Positions 10,001 to 20,100 of a DNA stretch of 23,266 bases are shown here, piece after piece. The stretch is from assembly GCA_023231475.1 (NCBI GenBank), contig JALJEE010002537.1, positions 1-23,266 of the forward strand, given 5' to 3'. The notes under the pieces are model-generated. The model was given only the letters and a program-made list of their open reading frames with translations. It did no database searches and was not told the DNA's origin. Numbering within the stretch: the stretch's first letter is position 1; each line of letters starts with the position of its first letter. This DNA comes from Seison nebaliae (taxonomy: Eukaryota; Rotifera; Pararotatoria; Seisonacea; Seisonidae). Both the position numbers and the translations under genes were made by a program.

Positions 10001-10216
10001 TCTCGTTATATCATATTTCCTTCTCGCTAACGGATCTTTCAACGTTTCGTATGCTTTCTGAATTTGTTTGAATCTTTCAGTTGCATCTTTTGCATCATTC
10101 TTATCTGGATGTAGCTTCTTCGCTAATCGACGATATGCTTGAACGACATCTTGTGCATTGGCACGTGTAGTTATTCCGAGAACTTCATAATAATCGATCG
10201 ATGAATTGTTCGTCAT
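7055..10216 (-). CDS. J-domain (DnaJ/Hsp40-like) protein with long disordered tail, 1053 aa
   Basis: Residues 8-70 form a complete J domain: DYYEVLGI, helix II AQDVVQAYRRLAKKL, the invariant HPD at 36-38, then helix III ERFKQIQKAYETLKDP and ARRKYD. HPD stimulates Hsp70 ATPase, so this should be an Hsp70 co-chaperone. It lacks the CxxCxGxG zinc finger, a recognisable G/F domain and the peptide-binding C-terminal domains, so it is a class C-type J protein. The remaining ~980 residues are mostly low-complexity: N/S/T/K-rich to ~330, Thr/Pro-rich near 300, a six-alanine run near 577, an S/R/K-rich patch (RRSKSSKHSKSKRH, ~782), and one charged coiled-coil segment (EKMKRKLKVVEQRL, ~820-836). No signal peptide or membrane segment is visible. 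An in-frame TGA lies 12 bases before the ATG. There are no introns. I do not recognise a named orthologue. Confidence 0.9.
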   Translation of the reverse strand: MTNNSSIDYYEVLGITTRANAQDVVQAYRRLAKKLHPDKNDAKDATERFKQIQKAYETLKDPLARRKYDITRPSSYSASTLSFRQKNSASSKNVRFNRSMPHNRTFHFRSTTDNRPTQNQTSPKYQQNFFQNSFDKKKNSPPSTNSYSTNNNTNYKKEENFNSQSSTSFKGDDNGQKTQKTHLKHTHSFSGSYESARNSKRKNLLNNFNIRPPRDINHESYFSREKKKYEQNVDDENVKFNASSPLNDDEEDNKENQKSQTDPYPSLSTKWRHYKNNRYFSNRRKTTTCVPQCSTYTTKTSIPTTVPPPSAPTSFSRNRFFNDRFKTSSNPWYDYSAGNRTTKMRNEDKFFFPAWLSTPAGAATRRRILLANIAQINERQKSNRSLLRSLSFNAKRMRNDDTTINGTNQTNGGNLSSEGPKYTCNAYTQGCTGPPPVGIGGGVAGSISASLKERHSALSRRQPKEKRWTTVNHINELNLINEKINQSISITTSTTISSNTQNTAITSTSLSSGKTTTTTKLRNPLLFSPRITTTSPSKTNKVSSSNFNGHGIDSNTTMNRDSGYITHGSGSSSEETAAAAAAVSKKFDMEVEKTHDPLGKPPVIPISSSATNLSTTFVQDNLFQTNDPVPCLKKSSTTDGETKLLKTRKRRHQRQKRTLDRLKVSVDQQQHQLQNPSLTEDNLNYMANQNEDISGKKNSITDRLTSPHNTIKKKISTNIVDERTSKKLSGISSRRTTTDGINTNNKTVSSPSPSPPATVIAPSPAKQCKPIDSQSRHRRSKSSKHSKSKRHNVMKTNVSTQTYEEDFLLTLPLTTQSADEENDLEKMKRKLKVVEQRLNSCGDLPPSSNMQLLMNENERIIEKSQNLTRNTIDTKLIMNDENDECFEKSSNNAKINRKNCRRQEKCRTADYILSSKMIESSGLAVTAMKDNGNNEEMVPFDTNKLSAVPQCRCSEEIPNNLQNVAMETVASAAAARPNSLQIGTTRVYRHSWYSPTLNGGLKQFTTCTQTAGGSLIQKTRRQFTREYRLATGGRILASTSCVRISIVMTPSST
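8467..8492 (-). repeat. Poly-alanine-coding GCN repeat within the J-protein gene
   Basis: An alternating GCA/GCT run (around GCAGCTGCTGCAGCTGCTG) encodes six consecutive alanines after EET. Mixed codons suggest an older, stabilised repeat rather than a pure, slipping trinucleotide tract. Confidence 0.8.
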
Positions 10217-11100
10217 ATTCTCTTGTCAATTATTCAGGAACATTCAATTAAAATTGAATCTAACTGAATTAATTGATGATATTCTTCTTCCGAATATGAT
10301 GATTGTTTTCAAATCGTCTTTTTTGATAAAAGTAAACGAGAAATTATGGAATAAAAAACACTCGAAAGTTTCTCAAAAAAAAGAACAAAATCTTTAAAAA
10401 ATCGTTAAAGAGTATGCCAATTTATGACGAGTTGGATGGGAGAGAATATTGGAAATGATTTTTTATTTTCACAATAATCGAAGTAGTTTTTTGTGGGAGA
10501 AAATAGAATTTTTGTTTATTCAATTGATTAATCGATTTTGTTGATTGAATTGGAAGTAAGATGATGTTGATAATTAGGAATCGATGAAAACAAAAAAATA
10601 ATTTTTTGTTTTCAAAATTTTTTTTCTTGTTGTTGTTCTTTGTCTTATAATACTTGTTATTTATCGATTATGTGATTTTTTGTTCTAATGAAAAAGTTCT
10701 CTTTCTGTAAGAGAAGTTGTGGAGATTTACATTCAATTCTTCTTTCTTTTTTTTTTTTTTTGCTCGACGACTGCTCCTCAATAACAACAACACAAATCAC
10801 AAATATCTGATCGTTACTGTTCTCGTTGTTGTTGTTATAGACAGAGTGAGACAGCTGTTGTGCAACACATCGACCATTCTACCGTGCAATGCACATGCCA
10901 GTGCTCGACATCTGATTAAAAGAGACGATGAAAATAACAGTAATAATGACAACAACAAGAACAACAATAACATGAAAAATTAATAACAGAATGAATAAAT
11001 GAAATAATTATAGAAATGATGATGTAACGTTATCATAACGGAAGAGATAATTATTTTTTGATTGTAAATTTTCATACTTATCATTCGTTCTATTCTTTTA
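10217..11100. other. Upstream region of the J-protein gene (5' UTR/promoter)
   Basis: No coding region is supported. The stretch holds a T-tract of 15 (10747-10761), a less AT-biased patch at ~10762-10925 and an AAC/AAT-rich simple repeat at ~10935-10985. The patch is a reasonable place for the transcription start of the minus-strand J-protein gene, but no TATA or initiator element can be assigned with confidence. Confidence 0.35.
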
Positions 11101-12165
11101 GTGACTTTACATTATGATAAATTTATTGAGAGTCACCAACAACTAGTTATAAACATTTAATTTATTAATCTTTTACTCTTTTTCTAAATTAAACTTCCTT
11201 CTAACACATCTGCTGATCATTCAGATTCTCTTGCATCATTCAACATGATGAATTATCCATCTTTATAAGTATTCTTTATTCTACATAGACAAACCATAAA
11301 ATATAAAATCGATTAAAAATATATCCTTGGAGAAACTTCATTGCAAATTCATAACTATTCCAAAATTTATCTAAATAAAATATTAACATTTTATCTATTC
11401 CAAATTATTAATGACATCTTATTACTCTTACATTCAAATCTCTTGACATATATCACTTAATTCGCGATAATTCCTATTTCTAGACCGACTAATCGAATTA
11501 ATCGATAAAACTTGAATGAATATTATCTTGAATTAATTTGAACGATAAATAAATATGTGGAAAGTGATTAATTTATTTTCATTATTCTCTCTCGTTTACC
11601 ATGTGACACATCATCATTTTTAGTTGGCAAATAGAAAAGAAATCATTAAAACAAACCAGATATATTGTCGACTAAAACTTTCTGTCATATCAAAAGATAA
11701 ATCAATCAATTCAAAACTGTTTGACATGAAAACAATCAATATGGCGTAATATTAGAACTTCTAATTTAGAACTGAAAATGATTGATCGAACATCACATCA
11801 GATAGATCGAATAAAATGTACATCAGACATTGATGGTAAATAAAGCAAACAATTTTATAAATTATAAATGTTGATATTTCTTTTTTATAGAAAAGTTTGA
11901 TACTGTAAAATAATTACATAAGTTGACAGGAGATCATAAATCATAAATATTCATTTTGCAAAAATTCTTCACTTATAATCAAAAAATTACATTTCAAATT
12001 AAATTTCTCATTATTTTCAATCGATAATTTCAATAATAGTCATATCTATCTGATGTAATTGTTATATTAAGTGTTACGAATATAATAGGGAACGAACAGT
12101 AAAATTATAATATCATCAAGCGAGACAACTGAATTCTTTATTCTATTCATACTAATATGTCAAAT

Positions 12166-12241
12166 CTAGCAAGGAACTGTTATGTCATAATCTGATTCAT
12201 TGGATGCGACAACCGTCGAATCAGTGAAGTTGTGCGTTTTT
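12166..12241 (-). other. Candidate terminal coding exon
   Basis: After a possible acceptor (AATAATAG, AG at 12242-12243), the minus strand is open for 24 codons to a TAG: KTHNFTDSTVVASN then ESDYDITVPC. Its entering phase (one base, completing AG|A = Arg) fits the micro-exon just upstream, across a 54 bp gap. The acceptor has almost no pyrimidine tract, and an in-phase alternative AG lies 9 bases earlier. Alternatively a 30-codon ORF could start from the ATG at 12256-12258. I recognise no family. Confidence 0.15.
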
Positions 12242-12295
12242 CTATTATTTCTATCCATCGGTTCTCTCACTATTCATCAATTCTACTTTTCTTAC

Positions 12296-12320
12296 CTGTC
12301 GTAACTATCAATAGCATTAA
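12296..12320 (-). other. Candidate 25-base micro-exon
   Basis: On the minus strand a strong acceptor (TTCTTTTTCCTTAACAG) and a strong donor (GACAG then GTAAGA) bracket just 25 bases. In the phase matching its neighbours, these encode NAIDSYD flanked by two split codons. Two good splice signals this close together are unusual, but both motifs also occur by chance in AT-rich DNA. Confidence 0.18.
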
Positions 12321-14902
12321 CTGTTAAGGAAAAAGAATGAGGAAAATAAAAAATTCGAAAAATTATAATTTTACAACAAACTATTTTGTCTAAATTATTT
12401 GGACAATTATTTATATAATCCACCGACAAATTAGACTAAAATCGGAGTATTGACGTAAGAGTTAAGATATGATATTAACTGTTGATTTAAATACCACAAA
12501 ATTTTGATTTTTATCATAGAAAGGAAAAAAAATCAATTTGAACTATTGCTCATAATTGAGTTGATTTAATTAAAAGTTGGTCATTTGAATAAGAATAGGA
12601 AGAAAAATATTTGGGAGAAGAATTATTTAGAAATTGAATTAAGAAGCTATTTCATCAAGTTTGTACATTTACCGGTTAAAATCGAATAAAAGTTGTCAAA
12701 CTCATTTATTCTTCTTGTCGATGACCTTCACTCCGAAAAAAAACTTGTTTTTTGAGGTCCGTCTATTTAATGAGACTTATATGATGAACTATTACACGTC
12801 CAGCATAAACTGAGGGAAAGAGGAAAAATATATAATTGTCGTAAAACATGGAATTCTTAAATTAACTAAACTTTCCAAATAAATATGTGCAGTAGTTAAC
12901 TTATCGAAAAATTCATACGAAAATTTTATGACCAACAATCTAATTCATAATAGAAATTTGAGAAAAAAACAAAAATTTTTGCTTCTACATATTAATAATA
13001 ATTTCATAAAACGTTCATATAACTTTACCAACATATATTTTTTTGCGAATCCTCTAAATTTGACAACTATAATTGTTTGTTTTTATTAGGAAAGATGATT
13101 TATGAGAATTCGTCTAGCTATTAACATCAGTCGGTATTGTGATAAGAGTTCAAGATAAAAGTGAATGTTTACAATTTATGAAAGAATATGACAGTAGTTT
13201 TTCGAACGAGATATATTTGAAGTGTAAACAAATGATGAAACTTTGAAAAGACAAAGGATATTTCCATGAAATAAGGATGGGAGATGTACAGTTTGTCAGA
13301 AGGATCAATTAGAAAAAGTCTATTTGAATGAGTAATATCGATTGTTATGAATAGGATGAATTAAACATGATGATTATTATTTGCATTAGATCTATATTAG
13401 TGTACGTATTGGTGTAAAAGTTAACAGTTTTAAAGTACGTCACCCATATTGATATGAGAATTGATATATAACATAAAACGATTGAAAGAATAGTGAATGT
13501 CTCAACACATCAATCAATCAATGATGAATTGATATGATAGTGTAAATAATTATTATTGTTTATTAGTCTTTATCATCATTTCATTGCCAAATAAAAAGGA
13601 GAATGGAACAATCGGTCTAGTTGCCACTGTAGCCACTATTATTTCGCTTGGATCGCTCTACCACCTACTGCTACTGAGGGTGGTGAATCGATAAATATTT
13701 CCTTTGGGAGTTCGAAATGAAAATGGAAATGTTGGAGACTGATCAGATATTATGGGTTGATGAATAGTGACAAATGAATTGAAAAATAAGATATTCCTCT
13801 CCTTCTAGGAAGAAGTAGTAGAAAAGAAATATACAAATTTTTCTTTGAAAAAATAAAGCAAAATATTATATAATACAGAGGAGTTAGAAATTAATCAAAA
13901 AAGAATTGTATATATATATACATATATAGACATTCACTATGTGTTGTTATATAATGAGAATGTATACATTCGAATTGAGAAACATGAGAATGTTATTTAA
14001 AATCAAAAATATAAAAAGAAATGAAAAATGCGTACATAAATAAGAATATATATTTTCTAGGAATATTCAAGAATAATTTATTCAGTTTCTTGTTGTCTTT
14101 TTTCCTTTTACACATATACCAAATAGACATCGACATTACATACAACATGCTAAAACAACATATGTATACGAAACTAATAATATAACATATTATGTAATAT
14201 CGAACAAAAAATAAATGAAGAAATTAATAGATTAATGACTATTATTATTATTCACTAATAAAAAAACTGTTACATAATGATGGTGAGAGAAAAATATCCA
14301 TAGCAAAATAACAGTCAATTATCAGTAGGAGATTGAGATAAGAAAGAAATAATTGAAACTAAGAAAACGAAGTGTTGAGGAAGCAAATCGATTGACTGTC
14401 TTCTAATATTTCTATCAGAATGAACCGAAGATAAGTGAATGAAACTAAAAGATGACAGCCATTTCAATAATTTTTTGTATTTAAGTTAAAAGTATTCCTC
14501 TTGTTCAATATCTAATGGTATTTAAATCGTAATAGAATCCCAACAGTTTTTAGTAACCCATCTATTTTCATTTGCTAATAGTTACAAGTAATCACATAAT
14601 ACAATTGCAACCAGGAAAAATTTGTAAGTGATTAATAAATATTAAAAATGTATTTCTTATATAGGAATTCATTGGGAGGAAGATTTCATTCAACAAATAA
14701 TAAGGTAATTATGCACAAGACTCATCTTTAAGGTCATGGAAATGGATAATGCGGATAATGAAACGAGAAGGATATTTATTGATTCACGTCGGAAGAATTA
14801 AATAAGTTGTCATAATAGTCATTATTAATAGGACGGATTTAAGTGTTAAACTGTATACTCATTGTTTATTATAAAGTTCGCTAGAGTTTTAGCTAGACTT
14901 AC

Positions 14903-14991
14903 TTAGATAATAATATTTAGCTAATAGTTGCCATCTATTTATGTATTTAATAATAGATGTGAATGATAAGAATGTTGATGAAGAAACGAAA
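14903..14991 (-). other. Candidate 89-base coding exon, possible homeodomain helix 2
   Basis: On the minus strand a strong acceptor (GTTTGTTTATTATTCCAG) and a consensus donor (GTAAGT, 14897-14902) bracket 89 bases with only one open frame, containing IIKYINRWQLLAKYYYL. Entering with one base, it completes the split codon TA|T (Tyr) left by the homeodomain-like exon at 16175-16307. L-A-x-x-x-x-L matches the spacing of homeodomain positions 34, 35 and 40, but the loop between helices 1 and 2 would be about nine residues longer than normal. No exon with the diagnostic W-F-x-N helix 3 was found downstream in the window. Confidence 0.2.
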
Positions 14992-16174
14992 CTGGAATAA
15001 TAAACAAACTTTCAGGAAAATTGCATAATGTTCTATTTATTAATATATCGCCAATGGCTCGTTCTTATTTGTTTATTCACGATAAGATGAGATGTTGTCG
15101 ACGATTGTGATGATGATAAAAATAATGATATATTGATACTTTTATGGAAATGAGTGATATTCTAACGTAAGTTTCTATGAACGAAACATCTAAGGAAATT
15201 CATGTCTATTTTTAAATTCTCCTCCATTCTTACTTACAAGTATCTTTTTCATTTTGCAGGAATAATATGAAAAGAACTCAATTGATTCTTAAGAACATGT
15301 TATAGTTACATCCATATTTAAACGACAATTAAAACTCGACTATTCGAACGAAATTTATTTAGCAGTCAAAAATCAAACGAACTTGTCAATGAGATGATTC
15401 ATTATGAGCTAACCATATGCCGTTCTGACCTAGAATTCCTTTCAACTATTTCTAATTAGAGCCATGATGAATTTCAATATTCAGTGGTTCTTTTCAGTCG
15501 TTGGTAATATTCGTTATTCAACTGAACTAATAACGAAATTGGGAAATGTTCAACATCGACAATAAGGTAAGAAGTCGAAGTTGAGAGATATGTGAGTAGA
15601 GGCGCGAGTGGTAATAGAAACATCGATATTCTTAGTTATTATATCGAGGTTGGATAAAATGGAGAAGAAAAACAAAGACGAAAAGATATGGCGTCCTAAG
15701 AATGAGGTGAAGGTTGTATTATCATGTTCACTATCGACTTATACAACCTGTAGTCTCATTGTTTTCAACTTAATTTCATGTCATCTTCATCATCGAAAAT
15801 GGAAAGAAATCAGTCTCTCCTCCAATAAATTATTGACAATAATCCTCATATTATATCAATACACCATTAAGAGAAACTAGTGTGAATTTAAATTATTTCG
15901 TTTTCACATATTGAAAAGTTGGTATTTAGATGGTAAGAAATATAAGAGGAACTTGAAGGAATTATCAAAACTTTCCTGAGACTATGCGGCAAAGATGGTT
16001 TTATGGTAAAGGAATTGAATTCATTTCTATTATTACCCATCATCATTATCTTCCATCTATCTCATACGAACACATATGTATGAGAAAATATAATGGAGTA
16101 TGTGGTACAAGAAAACATGGTAATAATTACGGCCTTTTTCGGAAGGTTAAAAACGCAGACCGTCACAAGAAAAC

Positions 16175-16307
16175 TATGCGTTTTCCAGTATATCCAGTTG
16201 GAAGCGATGGAAACTTATTCTCCTTTTCCTTCTTCGAACATTTAAAGAACCATGATCATACTGATACTGTTCATAGTCATGATGATGGTAATGTAATATG
16301 AATGATA
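16175..16307 (-). CDS. Candidate homeodomain exon (N-terminal arm and helix 1)
   Basis: A 133-base minus-strand exon candidate follows a strong acceptor (TTGCCTTTTTGTCAG, AG at 16308-16309). It encodes 43 full codons: a His/Tyr-rich stretch (HYHHHDYEQYQYDHG), a basic arm (VRRRKRR), then ISFHRFQLDILENA. Set against the homeodomain, R5, F8, Q12, L13, L16 and E17 are all present at the right spacing. The exon would end TA before a GTTTTC donor, so position 20 becomes Tyr if the next exon starts with T or C; without splicing the frame ends in TAG. Homeodomain proteins bind DNA as transcription factors. Helix 3 was not found, so this may be part of a long-intron gene, a decayed exon or a coincidence. 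A GTAAAT donor in compatible phase lies 89 bp upstream (16391-16396), but no start codon was traced. Confidence 0.33.
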
Positions 16308-17177
16308 CTGACAAAAAGGCAATTGAATACAGAAAGTATAAGAATGATAATAATAATGTTCGAATGTAATTGGAAAATGTACACAGTAGAATTTACAGTC
16401 TGCCCATTTCCCCCCAGTACCATTGTGTACAACTTCCCAATAACATTATTTAGGACGCTTTAATTATGACACATCCCTATCTTATGACTATTTGCTACCA
16501 GTAACGTCTTATCATATTTCCTCTCTCTGAAATGAAATACGAATAATTAACAAGCTCCTATCGTCTAAAGTTCCAGCTAATTTAATTAACCGATCAACAT
16601 TCATTTTGAAGATCGTATTAATCATCTCATACTCATCAACAAATCTTCAAAACAAACAAAATTATGAAACAAAAACTGAATTTCATTCCACTAACTAAAA
16701 TTGGAGGAACATTAAAAAACATGTCATAATAGATTTAAAGTATTACTGTGGGAATGAATGCCGATAATAAAAGTTATAATTAATTTATCTAACAAATTTG
16801 CTCACAAGAAAAACGAAGAAATAATTTATTCCGAAATTTCACAGGATTTCTGCATAAATTACAAATATCGTAATAGTAAATGAGAGAACATGAAATTGAT
16901 GTGTTGTTTTAAGACGTAAAAATGAATAAATAAAAATTAGTGTCTGTAAATAATTACCTTAATTTCTGGGAATCGATTAGAATGAAATGAATTGTATGTT
17001 CCAAGTGAAATAAAAAGTGAATTGTTTGGGAATGATGGGATGAAGGAGGAGAACTTCGAAGAGAAATTGTATGATTTCTTCTTTGATCCTCTTCATTCTT
17101 CGATTAATTTTCTCGTATTAAATTCAACCTGAAATCGAGTAACACAATATGAGGAAGTTCCATCCGTCTTCAACATT

Positions 17178-17183
17178 TTTATT
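17178..17183 (-). promoter_or_regulatory. Polyadenylation signal of the THADA gene
   Basis: AATAAA lies on the minus strand, with nine bases between the THADA TGA stop (17193-17195) and the signal. This implies a very short 3' UTR; no competing AATAAA is seen closer. Confidence 0.5.
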
Positions 17184-17192
17184 GTTCATTTA

Positions 17193-20100
17193 TCATGGAC
17201 TCTCCATTCTCATGTCATTAAAGGAAGGAAGAATTGATCTCTCTCTTAACACCTCTTTCCGAAAACAAATCTCATATTGATTCATTACATACTCTTGCTT
17301 ATGGAACACATGTTCGATATTCGATGGGAGAAGTAAATTGTCTGATTCTTCCAAAAATCCTTTATCGAAATTAAATTTCCAACAATATTCATTCGCAAAA
17401 TTACTGAATGTAATGGACTGATTTGTGAGACATAGAGATTCCGTATCATGATTTTGTAAATGAGACAAACATCTTAATCCGATTTCCACATCCTCTATCT
17501 CGTTACTTCGAAATAAGTGAAATAAGTTGAAGATACATAACTCCTTCAATGATTGTGAAATGGAAATGTGCTTAAGAATTGCTTCCACCAAAATCAGATG
17601 ACAATGATTTCTAGAAGATGAATTTGAAGGTGACGAATTCATCAATTTCAATGTCGATTCTAATAATGTTTCTGATATGAAGTGGAAATTGTCGTTATAA
17701 AATAATTTCTTCAACAACTTTTCACACAGATTCCTATCATCGATATACGGGTATAAAACAATAATTCGATTACACAATTTCTTCTCATACAATTCATGAT
17801 TATTCATCAAATTCAAACTTGTTATATTATTTTCCTTACTGCTCCTACTACTACTACTAGTCTGGATAGAATGGTGGATAGTAGAAGGAAGAATTCCATT
17901 CATCAATGATGAGTAACTTGAATAATTATGTAAAAATTTCTCATATTGTAATGCTGTTCGTTTGGATGGTGAGGCTTGAAGGAAATTTTCTAATTGTGTT
18001 GGTGCATCTAATTTGCATTTTGTTATATACTTCCTAATTAATGGAATAGTAGAGGCGGTAGTAGTGGAGGAGGAGGAGGAGGAGAAGTCTTCCGAATTCC
18101 TCATAGATTTTAGAACCTGATTAATGTCACCAAAGAGTTCCTTTGTAAATTTACGGAAGGAATGAGACGATTGATCGTAACTTCTATTTCTTCCTTCCAT
18201 TCTTATATGAACAATATTAATCATATGTAAAGTTGAATGAAGAAGATTCAAATTACATTGATCATTTCTATATTGTGTCATGATTCCTTCTAAATAATTA
18301 TAATGTTCACAACTTTCACATATCGACAGTAGATTGAGGAGAGCTCTCGTTGTTGTTATACGAATAAAATAGTTTTCGTGTTTCATGAATTTTGATAAAT
18401 TTCTTATATATTCTTCTAATTTCTTCGTCTTATCCATTTCGTTCAGTAAAACATCATCATCATTTTCCTTCACTTCCACATTTAGTTCAATCTTATCATC
18501 ATTATCCTTTTCTTTCCTTTCAACTTTCTCATTATTTTCTTCTGGTTTCTTCCAAAAGAATATTCGTTCACAAATTAAGAGTAAATAAAATAGATCACGT
18601 TGGTAATTCGATCGATGTTCATTCTCGTCTGATAATCGTTCCATTATTCGATTCATGATAATTTGATGTTTTCTAATGAACGTATGAAAATCGATACAAT
18701 TATTTAATGATGGAATATCATCCATTAAATTATTATTGAATATATCTTCATTACTATCGATCGTTTTATTGTTAATAAAATTTTCACGATGTCTCTCTTC
18801 TCCAAAGAGACGGCGATAAGTTGATCTGAATAATTGACTTGCAGCATTCGCTAATCGAAAATCGAAATGGTTTATAAAATCGAGTGATATTAATATCATT
18901 CGATCAATGAACTCCGGTGAATGTTGATCTTGAAGTGATGATGAATTTAAATAAATGGAACCGATATTGAGTAAATGAATAATGAAAAGACGATTTTGTT
19001 CTTCTGCATCGGAAATCGTTTGAATTTCCATTAATAACTTCTTCGTATGACAGAAGATTTGTGTGGAATGAAATTCACTTTCTGCTTTCAAAAGAGAAAG
19101 GATAATGAATGGAAAACCTGCTGATCTTCTGGTAGCAGAACTGGCAGAAGATTTCTTCATTAAGTCCAGAACATTTTCAAACCATTTTCCAAATAATATC
19201 TCACATTCATTTTTATCTTGAAATCGAATTAAAATTTTACAAATATTCAAAAATGATTCTGATAATAATTCAATGCATCCTTTGTGTCTCGTTTGACTGA
19301 GCAACATTATGAAATGATCACCAATTTCTTTAATACGATCAGTTCCTAAAATTGAAGGAAATCTCATTGTCAATATCTCCATCAATTTCCCTAAATCCTT
19401 CATTCCTCGCCAACAATTCACAAGTAATAATTGTCCACCATCAATCTTTAGATCCATTCCAATTTCAATACAACCGCCTTCCGGTGCCACATTACAAACA
19501 AGTGGAATTAATAAATTTGTTGTGATAAAACAAGTGTCAATTAATTTCTCTAAATATTCAGATTGGAAATCAGAAAACTTCTTTACTTTTTCAATATTAT
19601 CTTCTCTCAAAAAATATTTGACGATTGTCGACGAACATCCCAAAATCGATTTACTTCTCATAATTTCTTTGATATCCTTCTCAATCGATTGACAACGATC
19701 AATGAATTCTTGAAGAAAAAATTGAAAAAGTTCTTCGAAATTATTTGAACCAAATTCACTCATAACTTCAGTGAGTACAACGACAATTTCTTGTTCTTTT
19801 GGTTTGGGTATATCCAATAAACTTTTCAGATTATGAATTGAATGTGCATTGTAATTTATATGATTTCTCGTTGAAATAGTAGTTGAATAGAAAGACATAA
19901 TTTTAATCGAATCTTCTTGTAGTTGTTGATATGTTTGGAAGATTGAATATTCCTTCAAATAATTAAGTAGGACTGCTTCATTAAAATCTCCTTCAATACA
20001 ATCCATCAGGCGATTCTCGCACAAAAATCGAAAAACAGATAACGATAATTGAAGGTAAGGAAATGACGATTTTGGATGAAGATAATTCGTAAGAACCGTT

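Larger units (their letters stand above)
11101..17192. other. 6 kb gap without long ORFs; AT-rich, with scattered exon-like islands
   Basis: Both strands are dominated by AT-rich sequence with frequent stops. Islands with better base balance are at ~12180-12320, ~13605-13690, ~14900-14990, ~15600-15800 and ~16130-16430. Those at 12166-12320, 14903-14991 and 16175-16307 are described as exon candidates. The one at 13605-13690 reads on the minus strand through 36 open codons ending in ELPKEIF then DSPPSVAVGGRAIQ, but has no convincing splice sites. A dinucleotide TA run lies at 13908-13928. No tRNA, rRNA or transposase remnants were recognised. Confidence 0.5.

Noticed and set aside
10717-10983. 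Plus-strand ORF containing phenylalanine and asparagine runs
   Set aside because: It is produced by a T-tract and an AAC/AAT repeat; better seen as the upstream region of the J-protein gene.
15240-15262. Strong plus-strand splice acceptor (TTTTTCATTTTGCAG)
   Set aside because: The following frames close within about 15 codons and no donor or upstream exon was found; such motifs recur by chance here and caution against over-reading the minus-strand candidates too.
15608-15880. Plus-strand ORF of 90 codons
   Set aside because: Composition shifts along the frame, there is no domain and no splice context; judged a chance ORF.
15984-16301. Plus-strand ORF of 105 codons
   Set aside because: No recognisable motif, and its conserved-looking half overlaps the better supported minus-strand homeodomain-like exon.
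16530-17130. Further minus-strand exon-like segments (acceptors near 16530 and 17130, a GTAATT donor near 16955 after a Ser/Asn-rich open stretch)
   Set aside because: The phases do not connect to the homeodomain-like exon, or stops interrupt them; no start codon in the open frame.
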